In this document: piece by piece, positions 10,880 through 20,800 of the stretch
Layout: every line of letters begins with the position of its first letter
How positions within the stretch are numbered: the stretch's first letter is position 1
DNA from: Odobenus rosmarus divergens
Lineage: Eukaryota > Chordata > Mammalia > Carnivora > Odobenidae
NCBI RefSeq assembly: GCF_000321225.1
Contig: NW_004450582.1
Span: forward strand, 2,140,654-2,204,653
Direction of reading: 5' to 3'
DNA length: 64,000 bases
The notes under the pieces: generated by a model
What the model saw: the letters and a program-made list of their open reading frames with translations, nothing else
The model's database searches: none
Told to the model about the DNA's origin: nothing
Position numbers and translations under genes: made by a program

Positions 10880-13672
10880 CAGTAACTCTTCTGTTAACCC
10901 ACTATTATTAACACTGAAAGAGGATAAACAAAAAAAAATTTCTACCAAGGCACATTAAAGTCAAACTTCCAAACACTCAAGATAAAAAAATCTTTAAAGC
11001 AGTGGGGCGAAATGACACCTTATATTTAGGAGAAAATTCCAAAGACAGCACATTTCACATCAGCAACTATGAAAGCCAGGTGAAAGTGGCACAATTTTCA
11101 AGTGCTGAAAGAAAAGAACTGACAACCCAGATTTCTAGATATAGCACAAATACACTTAGGAATGAAGGGGAATGCAAGACATTCTCAAATTAAGGAACAC
11201 TAGTAGAATTTGTCACCAGCAGACCCACTCTAAAATAATGACTCAAGAAGTTCTCTAAACTTAAAACAATAGAAGGAATCATGAAATATCACATGGGAAG
11301 AAAGAACATGTAAGCAAAAATATGAATAATTACAATAGACTCTTTTCTCTTGGGTTTTCTAAAATATGGTTGATGGTTGAAACAAAAATTATAACAGTAT
11401 GTAATGTGGTTCCAAATATATATGTAGAGTAAATATTTAAGACAATTATATTATGAATGGGGGAGGATAAAAGAATGTAAATGGGAGTAAGTTTTTGTTA
11501 CTCACTCGAACTGGTCAAACAGTGACATTAGTATGATAAGTTATGTATATGTAATACCTAGAGCAACCTTAAAAAAAGTTATACATAGAGCTACTCTCAA
11601 AAACACTATAGATAAAACAAAAGAGAATTCTACAAAACTTACAAGAAACCCACAGGAAGACAAGAAAAACAAAACACAAAAAATAAAAACAGAGAGAACA
11701 AATAGAAAACAAACACAAAAAATGGCAGACATAAGCCCTAACATATCAATAATTACATCAAATGTAAATGGTCCAAATAAACAAATTAAAAGTAATATTG
11801 GCAGAGTAGACTTGAAAATAGGACTCTGATATTTTAAAAGAAACTCATTTCAAATATAAAGGTATAAACAGGTTGAAAGTAAAAGGATGCAAACATTTCT
11901 ATCACACAAACATTAATTAAAAGAAAGCATAAAGGACTGTATTAACATCAGATAAAGTGAACTTCAGAGCCAAAAAAGAAAAAAGAAACCCCACCAGAGC
12001 CAGAGGAACATAATATAATGATAAAAGTGCTAATCCACCAAAAGACATATTAATCCTAAATGTATATGCACCACATAACACAGCTGAAAAATAGGTGCAG
12101 CAAAAACAAATGGAAAGGAGAGGAAAAACAGACAAATCTCCAACCATAACTAGGAACTTCAACATTGCTCCTTCAATAATTGATAGAGCAACTAGACAGA
12201 AAATCAGCAACGATATGGAAGTCAATAGCACCATCAGACAACAAGGTCTTATCAACATTTGTTGAACACTCCACCCAACAACAACAAAAAAACCCACATT
12301 ATTTTCAAGTGCTCATGGAATATGTATCAAGATAAGTCATATCCTAGGCCATTAAACAAACTTCAAAATATGTTTTAAAATTTAAATCGTACAGAGTATG
12401 TTTTCTGACCATTATGGAATCAAACTAAAAATCAACAGCAGAAAGAAAACAAGAAAATCTCCAAACACTTGAAAACTAAGCAATACACTTCTACATGGTT
12501 CTCTTTCAAAATGGAAACCTCAAGGGAATTAAAAAATGCATTGAATTGAAAGAAAATGGAAATATATCAATTTATGGGATATAGTGAAAGCATTGCTAAA
12601 AGGGAAACTTGTAACATTAAATGAATGCATTAGAAAAGAGGGAAAGTCTCAAACCAAAAAGCTTTCGCCTAGAAAAAGAAGAGCAAAGTAAATTCAAAGC
12701 AGGAGGATGGAAAAAAAAAATTAAGAATAAGAGCAAGAAATGAATGAAATTAAAAACAGAATGGTACAGAAATCAAGGTAACAATGATTATTGAAAATAT
12801 CAATAAAATTGATAAACCTATAGCAAGACTTATAAAGAAAAAAAGAAAAGACAAAATACTAGTATCAATAATGAAATAGGGGATATCACTCCAGATTCTG
12901 CACACACACTACAAGAATAATAAGTTTTATTTTTATAATAAAAGAGGGGTTTACAAACATGATAAAGATAAAATAAACAACGGGTCACATGGGTGGCTCA
13001 GTCGTTAAGCATCTACCTTGGGCTGCCTTCGGCTGGGGTCATGATCCCAGGGTCCTGGGATCGAGCCCCACGTTGGGCTTCCTGCTCCACGGCAAGCTTG
13101 CTTCTCCCTCTCCCACTCTCCCTGCTTATGTTCCCTCTCTCGCTATGTCTCTCTCTGTCAAATAAATAAATAAAATCTTTAAAAAAAAAAAAAGATAAAA
13201 TAAACTACCAAAATCTATTTAGTAAATTAGGGGGAAAAAAGCTAAAACTTAGAGAAATTAAAATAACAGCTCCTAAATTTAAACTCTTAATGTACAGGTT
13301 AAGCATGTCTTTGGCATAACTGAAACAAGATTTGGAGGGCTAGAACATGAATTTGAAGAAATTACCCAGAATGCAGCACAGATACAGAAAAATAAAACTA
13401 TGAGAGAGGTATTAAGAACTATAGAAACTAAGATAAGAAGGTATACCTCTAATAGAACTTTAAAAAGGAAAAAATAGAGAGAATGAGAATATTTGAAGAG
13501 CTACTAGTTAGCACTATCCAGGAATGATCAAAGAAACCAATGCTCATAAACAGGATTACCAGTGAATCCCAACTAGAAAAATTAAAAATAACCTGGAACT
13601 TTGTGGTAGAACTGTAGAACCCAAAAGACAAAAAGATGATTTTTAAAAACCTTTAGACAGAAAATAAAAAAG
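10880..13672 (+). mobile_element. Old L1M-class LINE, inter-ORF and ORF2 endonuclease part, sense
   Basis: Diverged mammalian L1 in sense: ACCCACAGGAAGACAAGAAA, TAATTACATCAAATGTAAAT, TCAGATAAAGTGAACTTCAG, TTGATAGAGCAACTAGACAG, ATTCCTCAATAA-type endonuclease and RT-proximal regions in order. Heavily mutated; only short frames such as 11533-11829 remain. A young SINE sits inside at 12979. Confidence 0.85.
12979..13192 (+). mobile_element. CAN SINE nested in old L1
   Basis: Sense copy with GGGTGGCTCAGTCGTTAAGC, CAGGGTCCTGGGATCGAGCC, (AAATA)n and A13 tail. Perfect 13-bp TSD agataaaataaac at 12966-12978 and 13193-13205. Confidence 0.95.
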
Positions 13673-13684
13673 AATCATGATTAG

Positions 13685-13904
13685 GGATGCTTGGGTGGCC
13701 AGTTGGTTGGGCATCCGACTCTTGGTTTCCGCTCAGGTCATGATCTCAGGGTGGTGGGATCTGGGATTGAGCCCCACATGGGGCTCAGCATAGAGTCTGC
13801 TGGAGATTCTTTCCCTCTCCATCACCCCCTACCACTGCTTCTCCCTCTGCTTGTGCTCACTCTCTCTCTCTTAAATAAGTAAATAAATAAAATCTAAAAG
13901 AAAA
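13685..13904 (+). mobile_element. CAN SINE
   Basis: Sense copy with GGATGCTTGGGTGGCCAGTT and CTCTTAAATAAGTAAATAAA. Perfect 12-bp TSD aatcatgattag at 13673-13684 and 13905-13916. Confidence 0.94.
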
Positions 13905-14034
13905 AATCATGATTAGACAGATGACTTCTTGACAAGATCAATGGAAGTCATATAGGAGACTATGTCTTCAGAGTCCTGTCACCCTAAAATTGTACCTAGT
14001 GAAAATTGTCTTTTAAACTTCTAAAAAGATTCTT

Positions 14035-14712
14035 TTTTTTAATTTTTTTAATTTTTTCACAGGTATATATTTTAATACTTTATTATTGTTCTATATTTCT
14101 CTGTTTGGTTCAGAGGGTGATTTGATGAGTCAAATAAAGCAAACACTGTCTTGGCTGGATATACAATTTTATGCCTTTTTGAAAATTCTCTCACAGTTTT
14201 TTTTTTTATTATGTTATGTTAATCACCATACATTACATCATTAGTTTTTGACGTAGTGTTCCATGATTCATTGTTTGCGTATAACACCCAGTGCTCCATG
14301 CAGTACGTGCCCTCTTTAATACCCATCACCAGGCTAACCCATCCCCCCCTACCCTCTAGAACCCTCAGTTTGTTTCTCAGAGTCCATAGTCTCTCATGGT
14401 TTGTCTCCCCCTCCGATTCCCCCCCTTCATTTTTCCCTTCCTGCTATCTTCTTCTTCTTTTTTTTTTCTTAACATATAATGTATTATTTGTTTCAGAGGT
14501 ACAGATCTGTGATTCAACAGTCTTACACAATTCACAGCGCTCACCATAGCACATACCCTCCCCAATGTCTATCACCCAGCCACCCCATCCCTCCCAACCC
14601 CCACCACTCCAGCAACCCTCAGTTTGTTTCCTGAGATTAAGAATTCCTCATATCAGTGAGATCATATGATACATGTCTTTCTCTGATTGACTTATTTCGC
14701 TCAGCATAATAC
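14035..14712 (-). mobile_element. 5'-truncated L1 with apparent 3' transduction
   Basis: The minus strand reads the last ~510 bases of a young carnivore L1 (14712 down to about 14208), an A-tail (T-run 14197-14207), then about 147 bases of non-3'-UTR sequence, then a second A-rich tail (14035-14057). The whole is bracketed by a perfect 17-bp TSD cttctaaaaagattctt at 14018-14034 and 14713-14729. An AATAAA signal (plus-strand TTTATT at 14079-14084) lies shortly before the second tail. A single insertion with both tails inside one TSD pair fits L1 3' transduction. Confidence 0.82.
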
Positions 14713-14740
14713 CTTCTAAAAAGATTCTTAACACAACTCT

Positions 14741-14938
14741 ATTTTTTAAAGATTTTATTTATTTATTTATTTATTTGAGAGAGAGAGAGAGCACAAGCAG
14801 GGGGAGGGGCAGAAGGAGAGGGAGAAGCAGGCCCTCTGCTGAGCAGAGAGCCCGCCTTGGGGCTCTATCCCAGGACCCTGGGATCATGGACCTGAGCCGA
14901 AGGCAGATGCTTAACCGTCTGAGCCACTCAGGTGCCCC
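14741..14938 (-). mobile_element. CAN SINE
   Basis: Antisense copy starting with (TTTA)n, ending CCACTCAGGTGCCCC. TSD ttaacacaactct at 14728-14740 and ttaacataactct at 14939-14951 (one mismatch). It landed immediately beside the right TSD of the L1 at 14035-14712. Confidence 0.93.
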
Positions 14939-14949
14939 TTAACATAACT

Positions 14950-15479
14950 CTTAATAAGAGCAATGTGATTAGAACTCTACCAAAATATAATTTCTCACCT
15001 ATTAAATAACCCAAAGTCTAAAAGTTGAACAACAGATTCTGTATGAGGGGCTGTGAAGAACCAGGTACTCTCACACTTTCCACGTGGGGATTGCTTCACA
15101 TGACACAAGGCCAAGGTAGGTAATCTAGCAATGTCCATTAAAACTATATAGCTTGCATTTACTCTTTGACCCAGATATCTCCCTTCTGGGAATCTATTTC
15201 TCATAAGCACTTATACAACTGTACAATATATATATGTACAATATATGCACAAGGTTATTCCTTGTAGCAGTATTTCTAATAGCCAAAGATAGGGGAAAAT
15301 CCATGTTCATAACATAAGAGACTGCTTCTTACAATAAAAACAAAAAATCTACAGGATGAAATACTGTGCAGCTATTTTAAAAATAAGAATGAAGAAAATC
15401 TCTATGTACAGATGTGGAAATACTTCTAGGATTTTGCCATTAAGTGATGTCAGTGGGTAAGAAAGTAGCTTAAATAGGA

Positions 15480-15521
<42 letters not shown>

Positions 15522-15655
15522 TCATCTATGCATTTAAAAACCTGGAATAATTAAAGTAAAACTAATAAAAATTGTTACCTATGTAAGGTAGATGGAACAG
15601 AATAGAGGGAGACAATGATTACAATGAAGTTATATAGATCACTTTTTATATTTCA
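14950..15655 (+). mobile_element. Old L1M 3' region, sense
   Basis: Resembles old L1 3' sequence: CTTTGACCCAGATATCTCCC, GGTTATTCCTTGTAGCAGTA, ACTGTGCAGCTATTTTAAAA, ATCTCTATGTACAGATGTGG. Contains the CA/TA microsatellite at 15480. Confidence 0.65.
15480..15521. repeat. (CA)n(TA)n compound microsatellite
   Basis: About 13 CA units followed by about 8 TA units. Likely length-polymorphic. Confidence 0.97.
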
Positions 15656-15686
15656 TTGCTTTTTTCTTACTGATTTGTAGATGTTT

Positions 15687-15882
15687 GTTTTTTTTAAAGA
15701 TTTTATTTATTTATTTGAGAGAGAGAGCACGCACAAGCAGGCAGAACAGCAGAAGGAGAGGGAGAAGCAGGCTCCCCACTGAGCAGCGAGCCCGACATGG
15801 GGCTCGACATGGGGCTCAATCCCAGAACCCTGGGATCATGACCTGAGCCAAAGGCAGATGCTTAACTTAAAATATCTACCCT
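15687..15882 (-). mobile_element. CAN SINE, 5'-truncated, with internal 12-bp duplication
   Basis: Antisense copy flanked by perfect 14-bp TSD atttgtagatgttt (15673-15686 and 15883-15896). The usual head (CCACCCAGGCGCCCC) is absent and replaced by about 16 unrelated bases (ttaaaatatctaccct). Inside, gacatggggctc is repeated twice in tandem at about 15792-15815. Confidence 0.9.
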
Positions 15883-16129
15883 ATTTGTAGATGTTTTAAG
15901 GTAATCTGCACATATTAATCTTTTGGCAATTACACATAGTACAGTTATTTCTCTGAGTTGTATTTTCACTTTCTTTAAAGTGCACTTGATGAGTAGAAGT
16001 TCTTAATTCTAATGCAGGAGGAAAAAACTAGCTTTCCCCTTTTGATTTTTACATTTTTGTGTTTGTTTTACCAAACATAATCCTCCATAAACATTTAAAA
16101 ACAGATCATTCCCATCTTATATAAACTCT

Positions 16130-17060
16130 TTCAAAGAATAAAAAGAGAAATAATATATCTGAACTCATGAGATTCGTACAACCTTGACACTCCAAGCCAA
16201 ACAAAAATAGTCCTTTCTCATATTATGAATATAAATTACAGACCAATATCACTCAAGACATAGCTGCAAAAATACAAGTAAAATATTAGCAAACCAAATC
16301 TTGCAATGTATAAATAAGAAAATAAATATATTATGACCAAGTGGGATATATTGCAGGAATTGTTCAACATGATAAAATATGCTAATATAACTTTCTCATT
16401 AAAAAATAAAAGGAGAAAAAGCATTTGATCATCTCAATAGATGCAGACACACAATTAAAGCATTGCTTTATGATTAAAAACTTGGAAAACTTGAAATAGA
16501 AGAGAATATCACTAACATGATAAAAGAATCTAAACAAAATAACGTAAAAACTATATCCTTAGAGTGAACATCACACTTAATGGTGAAATGTTAAAAAGCA
16601 TTTTCTTTAAAATAAACATAGCAAGACCTATACTGTTAGGTGAAAACAAGAAATAAGAAAGGAGGGAAATCATATAAAAACTTACCTTCCCACATAGGCA
16701 AACTAAAATGCACGATCTCCCTATTCCTGTTTAAAACAACATAATAAAAAAAGAAAAAAGAGAAAAATATCATTTAGTAAACAATACTAAATATCATTTA
16801 GTAAACAATGTTTTTATATACAGAAAAATTTTATCTACTACATTGATTAGTCTGTAATAAGAGTTTAGCAAGGTTGTCAGATATAAGATCAATATAAAAA
16901 CTTTTTAATTTCTATCCACAAACAATTACAGATTTAAATATGACTTGCAATTCACTTACAATAACACATATACAGGATTTATGAATAATTCTTATAAATA
17001 ATGTACAATATTCTTATGTATATAATTGTAAAACTTTAACCTTTACACTACCCCCTAAAG
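16130..17060 (+). mobile_element. Old L1 ORF2 reverse-transcriptase fragment, sense
   Basis: Diverged L1 RT coding sequence in sense: AATTACAGACCAATATCACT, GACCAAGTGGGATATATTGC, CATCTCAATAGATGCAGACA, AACATCACACTTAATGGTGA. Many stops; non-functional. Confidence 0.78.
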
Positions 17061-17384
17061 ACACTATGGAAGAAATTTTTTTTTTTTACAAGTAAGGAGG
17101 TTTATATTGTCTTTCTGGCTTCTTCATTTATATCCTAAAATATTTTGCACTTCACCCAAGTGTAATAATGAAAAGGGGAAAATAGAAGAATACAAGTTCT
17201 ATATTTGTTTGGAGACAGTATTAAAGTTTGATTGTAATCATATTTAAAAATGGGAAATAATGGCCAGGAGATTATGGTCATCAGGAAATTAATATTGAAA
17301 GCTATAATAAACCACCTTTATAAGGCTTTGTACTTTTCAAATTACTGCCAAATCCACCTTTTTTAATTCCTCAAGGTCCTTTAA

Positions 17385-18345
17385 AAAATCTATCTATTCG
17401 ATGAATATTTATTGAATTTTGACTACATTGTTTGAGGAGATGGAGATACAGAAATGAGTAAGACAGCTTAATTCCTTGAATTAGTAGAATTAAATGGGGG
17501 AGGCAAATTAATTCATTAATTAAAAGATAGTATTAAATGATCCCTCTTATAAAGAAAATAAGGCAAGGTAATGTAATGGAGAATGGCTAGGGGAAAGAGG
17601 TATTTTTTTTCTTTAAATTTTTTTATTGTTATGTTAATCACCATACATTACATCATTAGTTTTTCATGTAGTGTTCCATGATTCATTGTTTGTGCATAAC
17701 ACCCAGTGCTCTATGCAGAATGTGCCCTCTTTAATACCCATCACCAGGCTAACCCATCCCCCCACCCCCTCCCCTCTAGAACCCTCAGTTTGTTTTTCAG
17801 AGTCCATCGTCTCTCATGATTCGTCTCCCCCTCTGATTTACCTGCCTTCATTCTTCCCCTTCTGCTATCTTCTTTTTTTTGTTCTTAACATATATTGCAT
17901 TATTTGTTTCAGAGGTACAGGTCTGTGATTCAACAGTCTTGCACAATTCACAGTGCTCACCATAGCACATACCCTACCCACTGTCTATCACCCAGCCACC
18001 CCATCCCTCCCACCCCCCACCACTCCAGCAACCCTCAGTTTGTTTCCTGAGATTAAGAATTCCTCATATCAGTGAGGTCATATGATACATGTCTTTCTCT
18101 GATTGACTTATTTCACTCAGCAAAGCACCCTCCAGTTCCATCCACGTCGTTGCAAATGGCAAGATCTCATTCGTACTTTTTAAACTGAGTAATCAGAAGA
18201 AGTGCCTCTAGGAGGTGCCATTTGAGCTGAAATCTGGTAACAGGAAGGACACTGTCTTGGGGCCAGCCACCTGTGGAAGGAACAGCTAATGCAAACACCC
18301 ATAAGTCGTGGAACTTTCTAACCAAGGCAGAGAGTGATAGGAGAT
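17385..18345 (-). mobile_element. L2 LINE (ancient), antisense, split by an L1
   Basis: Left part 17385-17607 and right part 18176-18345 read as the complement of the L2 3' end (GGAGATACAGAAATGAGTAA, then AGGTGCCATTTGAGCTGAAA and GGAACAGCTAATGCAAA). A 98-bp stretch at 17412-17509 reappears at 19899-19996. Confidence 0.7.
17608..18172 (-). mobile_element. 5'-truncated L1 3' end, antisense, inside L2
   Basis: Same young L1 3' end as at 14208-14712, but reaching slightly further (CATCCACGTCGTTGCAAATG near 18140). Begins with a T-rich tail at 17608-17627. No clear TSD seen. Confidence 0.9.
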
Positions 18346-19008
18346 GAGACCAGCAATGTAGCAAGAGGATTATCATGTAGAGTAATGGTTCTCAAAGTCT
18401 GGTGCATCTTGGTAAGGGTCCACAAAACATTTTAAGAGGTCAGCAAAGGCAAAACTATTTTCATTTCATAAGAATACTAAGATTACATTTGCCTTTTCTT
18501 CTTTTCTCTTTTGTTGACATTAGTGTTAATAGCTCAAAAGCAATGGTAGGTAAGATTACTCTAACCTCAGCATAAATCCCTGAACAATACTAGTAGTTGT
18601 TATATTCTTCACTCACCACATATTGTTTGTATGATTGAGTTGCAAGCTAGTCACCTCAAGAACACACTGACAGTATTTGTTACCAATGTTGAAATTTGAG
18701 CACACAAGTGAAAATTAAAATTTCAGAAAACTTGGATCAGCTACTATGAGCTGGACATCTTCCTGATACGGAAAGACTTTTCTAATGAGATCAAGGATGA
18801 TATAACAAATGTGATATTTTGATATTGTATAATGAAATGTGTCAACATTTGAAAGATCTGCATAACTGTAAACAATATTTTCCAAAATAAACCAATGCAT
18901 GATGCGTGAAAGATAGCCCAATAGATTTTAATATATCAGAGTATGAAAGTTCCTTGATATAGTTCCAGATTTCAAATTGCAACAAACATTTAAGAAACTA
19001 CCACTTGT

Positions 19009-19207
19009 CAGGGGTGCCTGGGTGGCTCAGTTGGTTGAGTGTCCATCTCTTGGTTTCGGCTTAGGTCATGATCTCAGGGTCATGAGATGGAGCCCTGTGT
19101 TGGGCTCCATGCTCAGTGGAGAGTCTGCTTGAGACTCTCCCTTCCCACCTCCTACTTATGCTCTCTCTCTCTCAAATGAATAAATAAATCTAAAAAAAAA
19201 AATAGAA
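19009..19207 (+). mobile_element. CAN SINE nested in hAT fossil
   Basis: Sense copy with GGGGTGCCTGGGTGGCTCAG and ACTTATGCTCTCTCTCTCTC. Perfect 17-bp TSD aagaaactaccacttgt at 18992-19008 and 19208-19224. Confidence 0.95.
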
Positions 19208-19397
19208 AAGAAACTACCACTTGTTAAGTTTGAATATAGAAACAGACTATCTGCAAATATCTGAAAAGGCTATTAAAATACTCCTCCCATTTTTAGGTAT
19301 GTATCTATGTGAAAAAAAAAATTCCAGCTGTCTTCTATTAAAAGGAGGTTTGCAAAAAATGTAAAATAATGCCATAATTCCCATCAACTTTTTTTTC

Positions 19398-19567
19398 AAT
19401 TATTTTTATTATTTATTTGTCAGAGAGAGAGAGCATAAGCAGGGGGAGCAGCAGGCAGAGGGAGAAGCAGGCTCCCTGCTGAGCAGGGAGGACTGGATCC
19501 CAGGACCCCAGGATCATGACCTGAGCCGAAGGTAGATGCTTAACTGACTGAGCCACCTAGGCATCCC
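19398..19567 (-). mobile_element. CAN SINE nested in hAT fossil
   Basis: Antisense copy with AGCAGGCTCCCTGCTGAGCA and head CCACCTAGGCATCCC. Both flanks are caactttttttt-like, so the TSD is T-rich and its limits are uncertain. Confidence 0.9.
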
Positions 19568-19890
19568 AACTTTTTTTTTTTTTGTTTTAGAAAATACAGT
19601 TTTTTCCATAAAAATATATATTGATGTTAACATGTAATGGGCTTAATGTTATTATTTATAATTAAATAACAAACTTGTTAATGTTTTCTTTCTTTTTTCT
19701 TTTTTAAATTTTATTTTAATTCTAGTATAATTAACATATAGTGTTATCTTAGTTTCAGGTATACAGTGTAATGATTCAACAATTCTATACACTACTTAGC
19801 GCTCATCAAGGTAAGTGTACTCTTAATCCCCTTTACCTATTTCACCCATCCCCCCATCCACCTCCCCTCTGGCAACCACCAGTTTGTTCT

Positions 19891-20010
19891 GGTGAATTTT
19901 GAATTTTGACTACATTGTTTGAGGAGATGGAGATACAGAAATGAGTAAGACAGCTTAATTCCTTGAATTAGTAGAGTTAAATGGGGGAGGCAAATTTGTT
20001 TGCCTCTTTT
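19891..20010 (+). repeat. Templated copy of nearby L2 segment inserted in L1
   Basis: 19899-19996 matches 17412-17509 at 97 of 98 positions (one A to G), same orientation, 2,487 bp apart. The insert lies between two copies of gtttgttct (19882-19890 and 20011-20019), which occurs once in the uninterrupted L1. The right junction contains an 8-bp perfect hairpin, gaggcaaa/tttgcctc, at 19987-19994 and 19999-20006. Confidence 0.85.
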
Positions 20011-20086
20011 GTTTGTTCTTTAGGAGTCTGTTTTTTGGTGTGTCTCATTTTTCTTTGCTTGTTTTGTTTCTTAAATTCCACATATG

Positions 20087-20275
20087 TGGGGCTCCTGGGT
20101 GGCTCAGTCGGTTAAGTGTCCAACTCTTGGTTTCAGTTCAGGTCGTGATCTCAGGGTCATGAGATTGAGCCAGGCTGAGTCAGGCTCCATGCACAGCGCA
20201 GAGTCTGCTTGAGCTTCTCTCTCTCCCTCTCCCGCTGCCCCTTCCCCCCACTTCTAAAATAAATAAATAAATATT
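20087..20275 (+). mobile_element. CAN SINE nested in L1
   Basis: Sense copy with GGGGCTCCTGGGTGGCTCAG. TSD ttaaattccacatatg at 20071-20086 and ttaaattccatatatg at 20276-20291 (one mismatch). Confidence 0.95.
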
Positions 20276-20599
20276 TTAAATTCCATATATGAGTGAAATC
20301 ATATGGTATTTGTCCTTCTCTGACTTATTTCACTTAACATTTTACTCTCTAGATCCATCCATGTTGCTGCAAATGCCAAGATATCATTCTTTTTTATGGC
20401 TGAATAATATTCTATTATATATATTATTTACCACATCTTATTTATCCATTTATCTATCAATGGATGCTTTGGCTGCTTCCATAATTTGGCTAAATTCTAA
20501 ATTCTTTCTAGGTTATTTGAGTTGGTCTAATTTCTTGTCCTGCAGCCAACTCCCAACCCCCAGTCTCTGTTAATAGGCACAGAGAAGAAAGAGCTTTGC

Positions 20600-20800
20600 C
20601 TCTGGACTGTGGCAAAATCCATCTAAATTCTGGCTCTATCACTTAGCACACATGTGATCTTGGACCCAGAGAGCTTCCTTCCTCCATAAAATAGAGATTA
20701 AAAAACTCTCCAAAATACTGTTGGGAAGTTAATTAAATAATGACTATAAAAAGGACCATTGGAGTAGCAAGTGCCCAGTAGGTGCTCAGTGAAAGGCAGA
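20600..20800 (+). mobile_element. MIR SINE (ancient)
   Basis: MIR order is visible: TTCTGGCTCTATCACTTAGC, a TGATCTTGGACC-type core, CCATAAAATAGAGAT, then AGTAGGTGCTCAGTGAA. Confidence 0.75.

Larger units (their letters stand above)
18383..19685 (+). mobile_element. hAT (Charlie-like) DNA transposon fossil with transposase remnant
   Basis: The left end TAATGGTTCTCAAAGT resembles the hAT terminal repeat CAGTGGTTCTCAAA. Further in, the sense strand decays from a hAT transposase C-terminal region: a segment near 19257-19300 reads QISEKAIKILLPF, followed by a YLCE-like piece and a deletion. Two SINEs are nested and an L1 begins at 19690, so the right terminal repeat is not seen. Confidence 0.7.
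19690..20493 (-). mobile_element. L1 3' end, antisense, carrying a foreign 120-130 bp insert and a SINE
   Basis: Antisense L1 3' UTR (TATAATTAACATATAGTGTT, CACCTCCCCTCTGGCAACCA, GAGTGAAATCATATGGTATT) through the last ORF2 codons (TGGCTGAATAATATTCTATT). Interrupted at 19891-20010 by a copied L2 piece and at 20087-20275 by a SINE. Confidence 0.9.

Noticed and set aside
14256..17928. Similar peptides at 14256 and 17671 hinting at a duplicated gene
   Set aside because: Both are the same antisense L1 3' UTR, inserted independently.
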